64,000 nucleotides of DNA from Halodurantibacterium daqingensis (GTDB lineage: Bacteria; Pseudomonadota; Alphaproteobacteria; Rhodobacterales; Rhodobacteraceae): NCBI RefSeq assembly GCF_042666235.1, contig NZ_JBHTFQ010000001.1, forward strand, positions 434,001 to 498,000, in the 5' to 3' direction. The position numbers and the translations under genes were made by a program. The notes below the pieces were generated by a model. That model was given only the letters and a program-made list of their open reading frames with translations, was not told the origin of the DNA and did not search any database. Shown here one piece after another: positions 1 through 8,213 of this stretch (position 1 is its first letter; the number at the start of each line of letters is the position of its first letter).

Positions 1-323
<323 letters not shown>

Positions 324-341
324 TCGCGGGAGAGAGAAGAT

Positions 342-647
342 ATGGCTAAGAAATCCATGGTCGAACGCGAGCTGAAGCGCCAGCGCCTGGTCAAGCAATA
401 TGCTGCCAAGCGCGCCGCGCTGAAGGAAATCGCGAACGATGACTCCAAGCCGATGGAAGAGCGCTTCAAGGCGCGCCTGAAGCTTGCCGAACTGCCGCGC
501 AACTCGTCGCCGACCCGGCTGCACAATCGCTGCCAGCTGACCGGGCGCCCGCATGCGTATTATCGTAAACTCAAAGTGTCGCGGATCATGCTTCGTGAAC
601 TGGCCTCGTTCGGCCAGATCCCGGGCATGGTGAAGTCGAGCTGGTAA
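342..647 (+). CDS. rpsN: 30S ribosomal protein S14
   Basis: A 101-residue S14 of the small-subunit head. It starts MAKKSMVEREL after the purine-rich run gggagagagaag. It is the long form without the CxxC zinc pairs (only one Cys, in HNRCQLTGRP), so it is the zinc-independent C-minus type usual in Proteobacteria. The C-terminus RELASFGQIPGMVKSSW is the standard S14 ending. It lies between rplE and rpsH. Confidence 0.98.
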   Translation: MAKKSMVERELKRQRLVKQYAAKRAALKEIANDDSKPMEERFKARLKLAELPRNSSPTRLHNRCQLTGRPHAYYRKLKVSRIMLRELASFGQIPGMVKSSW

Positions 648-657
648 GGAGGCGGAC

Positions 658-1056
658 ATGTCGATGAACGATCCTCTCGGCGATATGCTGACCCGTATCC
701 GCAACGCTCAGCTGCGCGGTAAATCCACGGTTCGCACGCCTGCCTCCAAACTCCGCGCCTGGGTGCTCGACGTGCTCGGCGAGGAAGGATATATCCGCGG
801 CTACGAGCGCGTGACCTCTGACAACGGCCATGCCGAACTCGAGATCAGCCTCAAGTACTACGATGGCGCCCCGGTGATCCGCGAAATCAAGCGCGTCTCC
901 AAGCCCGGCCGCCGCGTGTACATGAGTGTCAAGGACATCCCGAGCGTCCGCAATGGCCTCGGTGTCTCGATCGTCTCCACGCCGAAAGGCGTCATGTCTG
1001 ATGCAGCAGCACGGACCGCCAATGTCGGCGGCGAAGTGCTCTGCACGGTCTTCTGA
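658..1056 (+). CDS. rpsH: 30S ribosomal protein S8
   Basis: A 132-residue S8, a primary 16S rRNA binder and, in enteric bacteria, the translational repressor of the spc operon. It begins MNDPLGDMLTRIRNAQ after an initial MS, with the S8 C-terminal signature SIVSTPKGVMSDAAAR. It starts 10 bases after rpsN with aaggagg as ribosome binding site. Whether S8 represses this operon cannot be seen here. Confidence 0.98.
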   Translation: MSMNDPLGDMLTRIRNAQLRGKSTVRTPASKLRAWVLDVLGEEGYIRGYERVTSDNGHAELEISLKYYDGAPVIREIKRVSKPGRRVYMSVKDIPSVRNGLGVSIVSTPKGVMSDAAARTANVGGEVLCTVF

Positions 1057-1066
1057 GGAGGGTGGT

Positions 1067-1600
1067 ATGTCTCGTATTGGCAAGAAACCGGTCGAGCTGC
1101 CCAAGGGCGTTACCGCGTCCCTGTCCGGCCAGACCGTCGAAGTGAAGGGGCCGAAAGGCACCCGCAGCTTCACCGCGACCGACGACGTGACCATCGCGCT
1201 CGATGGCAACGCGATCACCGTGACCCCCCGTGGCACCTCCAAGCGCGCCCGCGCGCAGTGGGGCATGACCCGGACCATGGTGGCGAACCTCGCAACCGGC
1301 GTTTCCGAAGGTTTCAAGAAAGAGCTTGAGATCCAGGGCGTCGGTTACCGGGCTGCGGTTCAAGGCAACATTCTGAAGCTGTCGCTTGGCTACAGCCACG
1401 AAGTGAACTTCGAGGTTCCCGCCGGTGTGACGGTGACGACGCCGAAGCAGACGGAAATCGTTGTGGAAGGTATCGACCAGCAGGTGGTGGGGCAGGTTGC
1501 TTCCAACATCCGCGAGTGGCGTGCGCCCGAGCCCTACAAGGGCAAAGGCATCCGCTACAAGGGCGAGTTCATCTTCCGCAAGGAAGGCAAGAAGAAGTAA
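1067..1600 (+). CDS. rplF: 50S ribosomal protein L6
   Basis: A 177-residue L6 near the factor-binding site of the large subunit. The ATG at 1067 (MSRIGKKPVELPKG) follows gaggagggtgg and gives the normal L6 length; the frame is open further upstream but those residues overlap rpsH and do not resemble L6. The C-terminal PEPYKGKGIRYKGE motif is present. It lies 10 bases after rpsH. Confidence 0.98.
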   Translation: MSRIGKKPVELPKGVTASLSGQTVEVKGPKGTRSFTATDDVTIALDGNAITVTPRGTSKRARAQWGMTRTMVANLATGVSEGFKKELEIQGVGYRAAVQGNILKLSLGYSHEVNFEVPAGVTVTTPKQTEIVVEGIDQQVVGQVASNIREWRAPEPYKGKGIRYKGEFIFRKEGKKK

Positions 1601-1611
1601 GGGGCGCGACA

Positions 1612-1971
1612 ATGGCGAACAACAAGAGAGAGCTGTTCCTCAAGCGCCGCCTGCGCGTCCGGAACAAACTGCGGGCCATGGCCAACGGGCGTCCGCGCCT
1701 TTCGGTTCATCGCTCGAACAAGAACATCAGCGTGCAGCTGATCGACGACGTCAACGGTGTGACGCTGGCTTCGGCTTCGACGCTCGAGAAAGATCTGGGC
1801 GTGGTTGGCAAGAACAACGTCGATGCCGCGACAAAGGTCGGTGCGGCGATCGCCGAGCGGGCCAAGAAGGCCGGTGTCGAAGAGTGCTACTTCGATCGTG
1901 GTGGTTTCCTCTTTCATGGCAAGGTGAAGGCTCTGGCCGACGCTGCGCGTGAAGGCGGGCTGAAGTTCTAA
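1612..1971 (+). CDS. rplR: 50S ribosomal protein L18
   Basis: A 119-residue L18 that binds 5S rRNA together with L5. The ATG at 1612 gives MANNKRELFLKRRLRVRNKL with the expected basic N-terminus; the C-terminal FDRGGFLFHGKVKALADAARE is the L18 signature. It sits 11 bases after rplF and 10 before rpsE. Confidence 0.98.
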   Translation: MANNKRELFLKRRLRVRNKLRAMANGRPRLSVHRSNKNISVQLIDDVNGVTLASASTLEKDLGVVGKNNVDAATKVGAAIAERAKKAGVEECYFDRGGFLFHGKVKALADAAREGGLKF

Positions 1972-1981
1972 GGAGACGAAG

Positions 1982-2536
1982 ATGGCAGAACGTGAAAATC
2001 GTCGGGACCGTCGCGAGCGCGACGAAACCCCGGAATTCGCCGATCGTCTCGTGGCGATCAACCGCGTGTCGAAAACCGTGAAAGGCGGGAAGCGCTTCGG
2101 CTTTGCCGCACTCGTTGTGGTTGGCGACCAGCGCGGCCGCGTAGGCTTCGGCAAGGGCAAGGCGAAAGAAGTGCCCGAGGCGATCCGCAAGGCGACCGAG
2201 CAGGCCAAGCGGCAGATGATCCGCGTGCCGCTGCGCGATGGTCGTACCCTGCACCATGATATCGAGGGCCGTCACGGCGCTGGTAAAGTGGTGATGCGGA
2301 CGGCTGTTGCGGGGACCGGTATCATCGCCGGTGGTCCGATGCGCGCCGTGTTCGAAATGCTGGGTCTTCAGGACGTCGTGGCGAAATCGCTCGGCAGCCA
2401 GAACCCCTACAACATGATCCGTGCAACGATTGACGGTCTCAAGAAGGAAGGCAGCCCCCGCCAGGTCGCGCAGCGTCGCGGCAAGAAGGTGGCCGATATC
2501 CTGAAGAAGCCGGAAGCCGAAACGGTCGAAGCGTAA
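1982..2536 (+). CDS. rpsE: 30S ribosomal protein S5
   Basis: A 184-residue S5 that contributes to decoding accuracy in the small-subunit body. The N-terminal double-stranded RNA-binding half contains RVSKTVKGGKRFGFAALVVV and the C-terminal half VVMRTAVAGTGIIAGGPMRA. ATG at 1982 follows taaggagacgaag. The acidic tail KKPEAETVEA is common in alphaproteobacterial S5. Confidence 0.98.
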   Translation: MAERENRRDRRERDETPEFADRLVAINRVSKTVKGGKRFGFAALVVVGDQRGRVGFGKGKAKEVPEAIRKATEQAKRQMIRVPLRDGRTLHHDIEGRHGAGKVVMRTAVAGTGIIAGGPMRAVFEMLGLQDVVAKSLGSQNPYNMIRATIDGLKKEGSPRQVAQRRGKKVADILKKPEAETVEA

Positions 2537-2548
2537 GGAACGGGACAC

Positions 2549-2737
2549 ATGGCAAAAACCATCGTCGTCAAGCAGATCGGTTCGCCGATCCGCCGCCCGG
2601 ACGTTCAGCGCCGTACGCTGATCGGTCTTGGCCTCAACAAGATGCACCGGACGCGGGAGCTTGAGGATACACCGTCCATCCGTGGCATGGTGAACTCGAT
2701 CCCGCACCTGGTGCAGATCATCGAAGAGCGCGAATAA
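2549..2737 (+). CDS. rpmD: 50S ribosomal protein L30
   Basis: A 62-residue L30. It carries the family core KQIGSPIRRPDVQRRTLIGLGL, and ends LVQIIEERE. It lies 12 bases after rpsE. The following gap of 137 bases, with two hairpins, is unusually wide for the inside of this operon. Confidence 0.97.
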   Translation: MAKTIVVKQIGSPIRRPDVQRRTLIGLGLNKMHRTRELEDTPSIRGMVNSIPHLVQIIEERE

Positions 2738-2749
2738 CGCTTTTCCCTG

Positions 2750-2777
2750 ACGGCCCTTCGCTGTATCGAGGGGCCGT
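2750..2777 (+). other. hairpin in the rpmD-rplO gap
   Basis: Arms 2750-2760 (acggcccttcg) and 2767-2777 (cgaggggccgt) pair over 11 bp with one G-U, closing a 6-base loop. No T run follows, so on its own it is not a canonical terminator. It could be an RNA-processing or ribosomal-protein-binding structure. Confidence 0.5.
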
Positions 2778-2785
2778 TCACTTCG

Positions 2786-2810
2786 GGGCAGGGTGATCCT
2801 GCCCTTTCTT
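2786..2810 (+). terminator. possible terminator or attenuator between rpmD and rplO
   Basis: A 7-bp GC stem (2786-2792 with 2798-2804, loop gtgat) is followed by tttctt, the form of a weak intrinsic terminator. It lies inside the spc operon, so if it works it would lower rather than stop transcription into rplO-secY-adk. Confidence 0.5.
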
Positions 2811-2874
2811 CATCAACAGGCCGTGTGGGTCCGGGCGTCGCTTCCCGTATCTCTCCGGCGAAGGAGCAAGCGAC

Positions 2875-3357
2875 ATGAAGCTTCATGAACTTCGCGATAA
2901 CGAAGGCGCAACCAAGAAACGCATGCGTGTTGGCCGTGGCCCGGGTTCGGGCAAGGGCAAGACCGCAGGGCGTGGCGTCAAGGGTCAGAAATCGCGCTCG
3001 GGCGTTGCGCTCAATGCCTATGAGGGCGGCCAGATGCCGCTTTATCAGCGCCTTCCCAAGCGCGGCTTCAACAAGCCGAACCGCAAGTCCTGGGCGGTGA
3101 TCAACCTGGGTCTGATCCAGAAATTCGTGGATGCCGGCAAGCTCGAAGCAGGCGCCGTGATCAACGAAGACGTGCTTGTCGCGTCCGGTCTGGTGCGGCG
3201 CAAGCTCGACGGGATCCGCGTTCTTGCCAAGGGTGAGATCACGGCCAAGGTTCAACTGGAAGTGTCGGGGGCATCGGCTTCGGCGATCGAGGCTGTCTCG
3301 AAGGCCGGTGGTTCGCTGACCGTGACGGCGCCCAAGGCCGAAGCGGCGACCGAATAA
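2875..3357 (+). CDS. rplO: 50S ribosomal protein L15
   Basis: A 160-residue L15, a late-assembling large-subunit protein. The Gly/Lys-rich N-terminus has the signature KKRMRVGRGPGSGKGKTAGR. The C-terminal domain ends KAGGSLTVTAPKAEAATE. ATG at 2875 follows gaaggagcaagcgac. It directly precedes secY, as in most bacteria. Confidence 0.98.
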   Translation: MKLHELRDNEGATKKRMRVGRGPGSGKGKTAGRGVKGQKSRSGVALNAYEGGQMPLYQRLPKRGFNKPNRKSWAVINLGLIQKFVDAGKLEAGAVINEDVLVASGLVRRKLDGIRVLAKGEITAKVQLEVSGASASAIEAVSKAGGSLTVTAPKAEAATE

Positions 3358-3405
3358 CGGTTGTAGGCGCCGGCAAGGCCGCTTACATCAGGACCAAGTT
3401 TTCCT

Positions 3406-3438
3406 GCGCCGCCGAACCGGAAAACGGATCGGCGGCGC
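3406..3438 (+). other. hairpin between rplO and secY
   Basis: Perfect 10-bp arms gcgccgccga (3406-3415) and tcggcggcgc (3429-3438) enclose a 13-base loop in the 101-base rplO-secY gap. There is no T run. It ends 20 bases before the secY start and could affect transcript stability or secY translation. Confidence 0.45.
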
Positions 3439-3458
3439 TGTCATGAAAGAGACAGGGC

Positions 3459-4817
3459 ATGGCATCTGCTGCAGAGCAAATGGCGGCGAACACAAGTTGG
3501 GGCGCCTTGGCCAAGGCAACCGACCTGCGTCACCGGATTTTCTTCACTCTCGGGCTTCTGATCGTCTATCGCATCGGCACTTACATTCCTGTGCCGGGCA
3601 TTGACGGTCTCGCGCTGCGTGAATTCATGGATGAAGCGGCAGCCGGGATTGGTGGCATGCTCAACATGTTCACCGGCGGCGCGATCAGCCGGATGGGGAT
3701 CTTTGCCCTCGGGATCATGCCCTACATTTCCGCCTCGATCATCGTTCAGCTGATGACGGCGATGGTCCCCTCACTTGAGCAGCTCAAGAAAGAGGGCGAG
3801 GCAGGACGCAAGAAGATCAACCAGTACACGCGCTATGGCACGGTTTTCCTCGCGATCTTCCAGGCTTGGGGCATCGCCATGAGCCTAGAGGCCGGGGATC
3901 TCGCGCATGACCCGGGCATGTTCTTCCGCCTGTCGGTGGTCATCACCCTGGTCGGCGGCACCATGTTCCTGATGTGGCTGGGTGAGCAGATCACCGCCCG
4001 CGGCATCGGTAACGGCATTTCGCTGATCATCTTCGTGGGCATCATTGCCGAGATCCCGGCCGCCCTGGCGCAGTTCTTCAGTCAAGGTCGATCGGGGGCC
4101 ATCAGCCCGGCCGTCATCATCGGCGTGATCCTCATGGTCATCGTCACGATCGGCTTTGTGGTGTTCATGGAGCGGGCGCTGCGCAAGATCCACATCCAGT
4201 ATCCTCGCCGGCAGGTCGGCATGAAGGTCTACGATGGTGGCTCGTCGCATCTCCCGATCAAGGTAAACCCCGCGGGCGTGATTCCGGCGATCTTTGCCTC
4301 TTCGCTCCTGTTGTTGCCGGTCACGGTGTCCACCTTCTCGGGGCAGCAAACCGGCCCGGTGATGTCGACGATTCTTGCCTATTTCGGGCCGGGGCAGCCG
4401 CTTTATCTGCTGTTCTTCACGGCGATGATCGTGTTCTTCACGTTTTTCTATACGCACAACGTCGCTTTCAAGACCGAGGATGTGGCTGACAACCTCAAGA
4501 ACCAGAACGGCTTCGTGCCGGGGATCCGGCCGGGCAAGCGGACGCAGGAATACCTCGACTATGTGGTGAACCGGCTTCTGGTGGTTGGCTCTGCCTATCT
4601 GGCACTGGTCTGCCTTCTGCCCGAAGTTCTGCGAAACCAGTTCGCAATCCCGTTCTATTTTGGGGGAACCTCGGTTCTGATCGTGGTGTCGGTGACCATG
4701 GATACGATCAATCAGGTGCAGTCGCATCTGCTGGCCCATCAGTATGAGGGCTTGCTCGAACGCTCGCAGCTGCGCGGCAAGAAACGGGGTGGCAGGAAGG
4801 CACCGGCACGTCGATGA
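3459..4817 (+). CDS. secY: Sec translocon channel subunit SecY
   Basis: A 452-residue inner-membrane protein that forms the protein-conducting channel with SecE and SecG. Ten hydrophobic segments can be seen, beginning FTLGLLIVYRIGTYIPVPG. The plug/TM2 region NMFTGGAISRMGIFALGIMPYISASI and the cytoplasmic loop FKTEDVADNLKNQNGFVPGIRPG, the SecA/ribosome docking loop, are conserved. Its end overlaps adk by four bases (ATGA), so the two are translationally linked. Confidence 0.98.
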   Translation: MASAAEQMAANTSWGALAKATDLRHRIFFTLGLLIVYRIGTYIPVPGIDGLALREFMDEAAAGIGGMLNMFTGGAISRMGIFALGIMPYISASIIVQLMTAMVPSLEQLKKEGEAGRKKINQYTRYGTVFLAIFQAWGIAMSLEAGDLAHDPGMFFRLSVVITLVGGTMFLMWLGEQITARGIGNGISLIIFVGIIAEIPAALAQFFSQGRSGAISPAVIIGVILMVIVTIGFVVFMERALRKIHIQYPRRQVGMKVYDGGSSHLPIKVNPAGVIPAIFASSLLLLPVTVSTFSGQQTGPVMSTILAYFGPGQPLYLLFFTAMIVFFTFFYTHNVAFKTEDVADNLKNQNGFVPGIRPGKRTQEYLDYVVNRLLVVGSAYLALVCLLPEVLRNQFAIPFYFGGTSVLIVVSVTMDTINQVQSHLLAHQYEGLLERSQLRGKKRGGRKAPARR

Positions 4818-5476
4818 ACATCATTCTGCTTGGGCCCCCGGGGGCGGGGAAGGGAACGCAGGCTCGCCGTCTGGTCGAGAAGCGCGGCATGATCCAGCTG
4901 TCCACCGGTGACATGCTGCGCGAAGCCCGCACGAGCGGCACCGAGATGGGGCGTCGTGTGGCCGAGGTGATGGACCGGGGCGAGCTGGTGACCGACGAGA
5001 TCGTCATCGGCCTGATCGAGGAAAAGCTGACCGGCGAACGCGGCGGAGGTTTCATATTCGACGGTTTCCCGCGCACCCTGGGGCAGGCGGATGCGCTGAC
5101 CGGGCTTCTGAACAGGATGGGGCAGCCACTGGCGGCGGTGATCGAGATGCGTGTCGATGATGCGGCGCTTGTTGCGCGGATTACCGGCCGTTACACCTGC
5201 GGAAACTGCGGCGAGGTGTATCACGATGTCACGCGGCCCACGGCAAAGCCGGGGGTTTGCGATGTCTGCGGATCGCAGGATCTGCGCCGGCGCGCTGACG
5301 ACAACGAGGAAAGCCTGCGACAGCGGCTTATGGAGTATTACAAGAAGACCTCTCCCCTTGTCGGATACTATCATGCGCTAGGTCTGTTGCGGCCTGTGGA
5401 TGGTCTGGCCGAGGTGGACGAGGTGGCTGCGGCGATCGCGGCCATTCTTGACCGGCCAGCCCCGGATGCCGCTTGA
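4814..5476 (+). CDS. adk: adenylate kinase with four-cysteine LID
   Basis: A 220-residue adenylate kinase (ATP + AMP = 2 ADP). P-loop GPPGAGKGT at residues 7-15; AMP-binding DGFPRT near 83-88. The LID carries Cys129, Cys132, Cys149 and Cys152 (CGNC and CDVC pairs), so it should hold a structural metal. Such LIDs are common in Gram-positives and known in some Gram-negatives; Paracoccus adenylate kinase is reported to bind zinc or iron. It overlaps secY by 4 bases. Confidence 0.97.
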   Translation: MNIILLGPPGAGKGTQARRLVEKRGMIQLSTGDMLREARTSGTEMGRRVAEVMDRGELVTDEIVIGLIEEKLTGERGGGFIFDGFPRTLGQADALTGLLNRMGQPLAAVIEMRVDDAALVARITGRYTCGNCGEVYHDVTRPTAKPGVCDVCGSQDLRRRADDNEESLRQRLMEYYKKTSPLVGYYHALGLLRPVDGLAEVDEVAAAIAAILDRPAPDAA

Positions 5477-5590
5477 CGGCACCGGCAAAAGGCACTAGCA
5501 GACACCTCTCGAATTGGAATCATCCTGGCTTCGGCCGGGGTGTTGCCATGTAGAAACATAGACGGGCCCGGCGGTTCTGCCACGGAGTCT

Positions 5591-5629
5591 CGTTGTGAAA
5601 AAAGGTTCCGGCGTTACGGAACCGCAACG
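5591..5629 (+). promoter_or_regulatory. stem-loop leader just upstream of rpsM
   Basis: The inner stem pairs ggttccg (5604-5610) with cggaacc (5617-5623) around gcgtta, and an outer stem pairs cgttg (5591-5595) with caacg (5625-5629), with an A-rich bulge between. The structure ends 14 bases before the rpsM start and adjoins the ribosome binding site. In enteric bacteria S4 binds a structured rpsM leader; a similar role here is inference. Confidence 0.5.
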
Positions 5630-5643
5630 AAAGGAACACCCGC

Positions 5644-6012
5644 GTGGCACGTATTGCTGGCGTAAACATTCCGACGGGGAAACGGGTCCCCATCGCACTG
5701 ACCTATATCCACGGCATCGGCCCGGATGCGGCCGCCAAGATCTGCGAAGCCGTCGGTATCGATATGACCCGTCGCGTGAACGAGCTTTCGGATGCCGAAG
5801 TGCTCTCGATCCGTGAGCATATCGACGCGAACTTCACGGTTGAAGGCGACCTGCGCCGCGAAGTCCAGATGAACATCAAGCGGCTCATGGACCTTGGTTC
5901 GTATCGTGGCCTGCGCCATCGGCGCAACCTCCCTGTGCGCGGCCAGCGCACGCACACCAACGCGCGGACCCGCAAAGGCCCCGCCAAGCCGATCGCCGGC
6001 AAGAAGAAGTAA
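5644..6012 (+). CDS. rpsM: 30S ribosomal protein S13
   Basis: A 122-residue S13 that contacts P-site tRNA and L5. It starts with GTG at 5644 (MARIAGVNIPTGKRVPIAL) after aaaggaacacccgc. The conserved region RGLRHRRNLPVRGQRTHTNARTRKG, quoted here only in part as RRNLPVRGQRTHTNA, is intact, with a Lys-rich tail. It begins the alpha operon after a 167-base gap from adk; rpmJ is absent at this site. Confidence 0.97.
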   Translation: MARIAGVNIPTGKRVPIALTYIHGIGPDAAAKICEAVGIDMTRRVNELSDAEVLSIREHIDANFTVEGDLRREVQMNIKRLMDLGSYRGLRHRRNLPVRGQRTHTNARTRKGPAKPIAGKKK

Positions 6013-6027
6013 GGGGAGGATCGAGAC

Positions 6028-6417
6028 ATGGCACGCGACAAGACTCGTATCAAGCGCAAGGAACGCAAGAACATCGCCGCAGGTGTGGCGCATGTGAACT
6101 CGTCCTTCAACAACACCAAGATCCTGATTTCCGACGTTCAGGGCAACGCGATTTCCTGGTCTTCGGCCGGCACCATGGGCTTCAAGGGCTCGCGGAAGTC
6201 CACGCCCTATGCGGCGCAGATGGCTGCGGAAGACGCTGGCCGCAAGGCGCAGGAGCATGGCGTGAAGACCCTCGAGGTCGAGGTGCAGGGCCCCGGCTCG
6301 GGCCGCGAATCGGCGCTCCGTGCGCTGGCGGCTGTCGGTTTCAACATTACCGCAATCCGCGACGTGACGCCGATTGCGCACAACGGTTGCCGCCCGCCGA
6401 AACGTCGCCGGGTCTGA
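6028..6417 (+). CDS. rpsK: 30S ribosomal protein S11
   Basis: A 129-residue S11 of the small-subunit platform. The signature region AHVNSSFNNTKILISD and the C-terminus DVTPIAHNGCRPPKRRRV are conserved. It starts 15 bases after rpsM with ggggaggatcgag as binding site. Confidence 0.98.
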   Translation: MARDKTRIKRKERKNIAAGVAHVNSSFNNTKILISDVQGNAISWSSAGTMGFKGSRKSTPYAAQMAAEDAGRKAQEHGVKTLEVEVQGPGSGRESALRALAAVGFNITAIRDVTPIAHNGCRPPKRRRV

Positions 6418-6432
6418 TCGTTCAGAAATTTG

Positions 6433-6464
6433 CCGGGCCGCGCCATGTTTGCGCGGCCCGGTTT
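6433..6464 (+). terminator. strong hairpin between rpsK and rpoA
   Basis: Perfect 11-bp arms ccgggccgcgc (6433-6443) and gcgcggcccgg (6451-6461), loop catgttt, then ttt. It looks like an intrinsic terminator with a short T run and lies inside the alpha operon, so partial termination or protection of the upstream transcript end is likely. Confidence 0.6.
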
Positions 6465-6530
6465 CGTCATTGATCCTCGGGCGTCGTTGGCTTGGGACAT
6501 GGGCCAAGGACAGGTATGGAGGCGACACGC

Positions 6531-7547
6531 ATGATCCACAAGAACTGGCAGGAACTGATCAAACCGACGCAGCTGGCGGTCAAGCCGGGTGCCGATCCCG
6601 CACGCGTCGCCACCGTCGTGGCGGAACCGCTCGAGCGCGGCTTCGGCCTGACCTTGGGCAACGCGCTGCGCCGGGTGCTGCTGTCGTCGCTTCAGGGCGC
6701 CGCCATCACCTCGGTCCAGATTGACAATGTGCTGCACGAGTTCTCCAGCGTTGCCGGCGTGCGTGAAGACGTGACCGACATCGTGCTGAACCTGAAGGGC
6801 GTTGCGCTGCGGATGGAAGTCGAAGGGCCGAAGCGTCTGTCGATCTCGGCCAAGGGGCCGGGTGTCGTCACCGCCGGCGACATCTCGGAAAGCAACGGGA
6901 TCGAAGTGCTCAACAAGGAGCATGTGATCTGCCATCTCGATGACGGGGCCGACCTGTTCATGGAACTGACGGTCAACACCGGCAAGGGCTATGTGCCGGC
7001 CGACAAGAACCGTCCGGAAGATGCGCCGATCGGTCTGATCCCGATCGATGCGATCTACTCGCCGGTCAAGAAGGTCAGCTATGACGTTCAGCCCACCCGT
7101 GAGGGGCAGGTGCTTGACTATGACAAGCTCACGCTCAAGATCGAAACCGACGGCTCGATCACTCCGGATGACGCCGTGGCCTTTGCTGCGCGCATCCTTC
7201 AGGATCAGCTGCAGGTCTTCGTGAACTTCGAAGAGCCGGAAAGCGCCTCGGCCCAGTCGGATGACGATGGGTTGGAGTTCAACCCGCTGCTGCTGAAGAA
7301 GGTCGATGAGCTGGAGCTTTCGGTGCGTTCGGCAAACTGCCTGAAAAACGACAACATCGTCTATATCGGGGATCTGATCCAGAAAACCGAAGCCGAAATG
7401 CTGCGGACGCCGAACTTCGGCCGCAAGTCGTTGAACGAAATCAAGGAAGTGCTTTCGGGCATGGGTCTGCATCTTGGCATGGATGTCGAGGACTGGCCGC
7501 CGGAGAACATCGAGGATCTGGCCAAGCGTTTCGAGGACCAGTTCTGA
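6531..7547 (+). CDS. rpoA: RNA polymerase alpha subunit
   Basis: A 338-residue alpha subunit with the N-terminal dimerisation domain (LERGFGLTLGNALRRVLLSS), a short acidic linker near 235-250, and the C-terminal DNA/activator-binding domain (LKNDNIVYIGDLIQKTEAEM). The ATG at 6531 (MIHKNWQELIKP) is chosen because ggagg (6518-6522) lies 8 bases before it and homologues start here; the open frame upstream adds non-conserved residues. Confidence 0.98.
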   Translation: MIHKNWQELIKPTQLAVKPGADPARVATVVAEPLERGFGLTLGNALRRVLLSSLQGAAITSVQIDNVLHEFSSVAGVREDVTDIVLNLKGVALRMEVEGPKRLSISAKGPGVVTAGDISESNGIEVLNKEHVICHLDDGADLFMELTVNTGKGYVPADKNRPEDAPIGLIPIDAIYSPVKKVSYDVQPTREGQVLDYDKLTLKIETDGSITPDDAVAFAARILQDQLQVFVNFEEPESASAQSDDDGLEFNPLLLKKVDELELSVRSANCLKNDNIVYIGDLIQKTEAEMLRTPNFGRKSLNEIKEVLSGMGLHLGMDVEDWPPENIEDLAKRFEDQF

Positions 7548-7559
7548 GTTGACAGTTTC

Positions 7560-7617
7560 GGGGGCCGTGGCCTAAACGGCCCCCAAATGCCCGGTTCAGC
7601 CGGGGAATGACCGGGCA
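7560..7617 (+). other. two tandem hairpins between rpoA and rplQ
   Basis: The first stem pairs gggggccgt (7560-7568) with acggccccc (7576-7584). The second pairs tgcccggt (7588-7595) with accgggca (7610-7617). Neither has a T run. They fill the 143-base gap, leaving about 70 bases before the rplQ start. Confidence 0.5.
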
Positions 7618-7690
7618 CAACGCCCCAAGGTGAGTGGGCCCAGGACCAGGGACCACCGGACAAAGCAAGAGAAGATCAAGGAGAATACTC

Positions 7691-8110
7691 ATGCGTCACG
7701 CTCGCGGATACCGCCGCCTGAACCGCACCCATGAACACCGCAAGGCGCTGTTCGCCAACATGGCCGGTTCGCTTATCGAACACGAACAGATCAAGACCAC
7801 CCTTCCCAAGGCGAAGGAACTGCGTCCGATCGTCGAAAAGCTGATCACCCTCGCAAAGCGCGGCGATCTGCATGCGCGCCGCCAGGCGGCGTCGCAGCTC
7901 AAGCAGGACGCTTATGTGGCCAAGCTTTTCGACATCCTGGGTCCGCGCTACAAGGAGCGTCAGGGTGGCTATATCCGGATCATGAAAGCCGGCTTCCGCT
8001 ATGGCGACATGGCGCCGATGGCGATCATCGAATTTGTTGATCGTGACGTCGATGCCAAGGGCGCAGCCGACAAGGCTCGCGTTGCCGAGGAAGACGCTGC
8101 CGAAGCCTGA
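7691..8110 (+). CDS. rplQ: 50S ribosomal protein L17
   Basis: A 139-residue L17 close to the peptide exit tunnel. The ATG at 7691 (MRHARGYRRLNRTHEHRK) follows aaggagaatactc and matches the universal L17 N-terminus; upstream in-frame residues are not conserved. Acidic C-terminal extension AEEDAAEA. Last gene of the alpha operon, followed by a clear terminator. Confidence 0.98.
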   Translation: MRHARGYRRLNRTHEHRKALFANMAGSLIEHEQIKTTLPKAKELRPIVEKLITLAKRGDLHARRQAASQLKQDAYVAKLFDILGPRYKERQGGYIRIMKAGFRYGDMAPMAIIEFVDRDVDAKGAADKARVAEEDAAEA

Positions 8111-8131
8111 TCGATCCGGCACGATTTCAGA

Positions 8132-8156
8132 AGCCCGCCGCGCCGGCGGGCTTTTT
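8132..8156 (+). terminator. intrinsic terminator after rplQ
   Basis: A 9-bp stem (agcccgccg 8132-8140 with cggcgggct 8144-8152), a 3-base loop and a T run ttttt. This is the clear end of the spc/alpha operon. Confidence 0.92.
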
Positions 8157-8201
8157 CCATTTTCAGGCCCGGGCCATCTTTCACGCTGCGGTGCCGATCC
8201 T

Positions 8202-8207
8202 TAGGTT
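8202..8207 (+). promoter_or_regulatory. probable -10 element of rarA
   Basis: The hexamer taggtt occupies exactly -12 to -7 relative to the A of the rarA ATG at 8214, and no ribosome binding site precedes that ATG. The same hexamer forms the -10 of the probable atp promoter at 28820. The -35 here is poor (tttcac around 8179). It suggests a leaderless rarA transcript. Confidence 0.45.
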
Positions 8208-8213
8208 CAGCAT

